Shown piece after piece: positions 63,481 to 64,000 of a DNA stretch of 64,000 bases. The notes beneath the pieces were generated by a model. That model did no database searches. It had not been told where the DNA came from and worked only from the letters and a program-made list of their open reading frames with translations. The DNA is from Yamagishiella unicocca (lineage: Eukaryota; Chlorophyta; Chlorophyceae; Chlamydomonadales; Volvocaceae): assembly GCA_003116995.1 (NCBI GenBank), contig BDSL01000075.1, forward strand, positions 310,001 to 374,000. The letters run 5' to 3'. Within the stretch, counting starts at the first letter, position 1; each line of letters begins with the position of its first letter. The position numbers and the translations under genes were made by a program.

Positions 63481-64000
63481 TTATCGTACGGTGTCTCCAT
63501 ATGTCCCCAACCTTGGACTGGGCTCGCCCGGGCGTGCGGACACCGCAACAATTTATAAAAATAGTACCATCCAAGGTCTTAGGACTCGTGAAACGCGACA
63601 CCTTCCCTCCATTTCATAGGACAAGACCAATATAAACACTGGGCTTGCTCGCTCGTGCGTGCAGAGGCGGCCAGTGGAGTTACCAGCTAACCCGAACCCT
63701 TCGGCACCATGCACATGTTTCCCAACCCAGCATGAAATGATGCAGTGCCATGCGTCCAACGCCCATGCCACAGCTGGCGCACAGGAGCCGTCGATGACGA
63801 TGCGGCACACCCGATCCTATGTGTACGACGTTCGTACGGCATTGGCATAAAGACCTAAGCATCCCCGTCTTCTTGCTTGTGTAGTTCACAGTCGTGTGCG
63901 TTTGAAACGTGCGTATGGCCCCTGGGCAGTCACCGGCGCCGGCACCCCTCCGTCGCTGCCATCAGGATTGAAGGGCACGGCAACCTCCGTGACGCCAAGG
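63481..64000. other. Right end of the window
   Basis: After the retrotransposon fragment no exon chain is recognised. A plus-strand frame at 63659-63850 is short and resembles nothing. The last ~100 bases are GC-richer and could be the edge of another gene. Confidence 0.3.
63519..63553 (+). repeat. Segment similar to 61664-61699
   Basis: GGCTCGCCCGGGCGTGCGGA just after the RT fragment resembles GGGATCGCCCGGGATTGCGG at 61664, and the similarity continues through GACAC. It may mark a common 3' end of related elements. Confidence 0.5.

Overview
This is nuclear DNA of a green alga, most likely a volvocine chlorophyte (Volvox, Gonium or Chlamydomonas relatives). The genes are densely interrupted by 50-500 bp introns with clean GT/AG borders. 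Coding exons are GC-rich, while intergenic DNA is more AT-rich. Several genes end near TGTAA, the polyadenylation signal typical of this group. The proteins are eukaryotic (autophagy, condensin II, diphthamide, SUMO) and carry long Q, A, G and S runs. I see no organellar, bacterial or viral block. The species is inferred.

Exons were joined by hand. For most multi-exon genes the codon phase is consistent across every junction and the product length matches the family. Layout: 1-7621 (-) ATG2, 3' end outside the window; 8179-13071 (+) condensin II subunit H2; 13621-16781 (-) DPH1; 17954-20118 (+) LigB/DODA-type extradiol dioxygenase; 20906-22248 (-) SnoaL/NTF2-like protein; 22846-24263 (+) small protein with a mitochondrial-type N-terminus, two WW-like repeats and a tail anchor; 24609-27503 (+) SUMO E1 subunit SAE1/AOS1; 29887-38926 (+) ~1750-residue polyglutamine protein with a possible C-terminal SPOC-like domain; 43748-48117 (+) Old Yellow Enzyme; 51499-60850 (-) 19-exon TKL-type protein kinase with an N-myristoylation-like start; 62650-63480 (+) dead non-LTR retrotransposon fragment.

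The genes are independent housekeeping or signalling units, not a cluster or operon. Three gene pairs diverge from shared spacers (ATG2/NCAPH2, DPH1/DODA, SnoaL-like/WW-like). Two pairs converge (NCAPH2/DPH1, whose 3' UTRs probably overlap, and DODA/SnoaL-like). Gene-poor spacers lie at 27.5-29.9, 38.9-43.7, 48.1-51.5 and 60.9-64.0 kb.

I did not find a clearly new multi-gene system. The most novel items are the polyQ/SPOC-like protein, the WW-like tail-anchored protein, a repeat family of ~75 bp scattered in both orientations through introns of unrelated genes, and a heavy load of satellite DNA inside introns, especially in the kinase gene.
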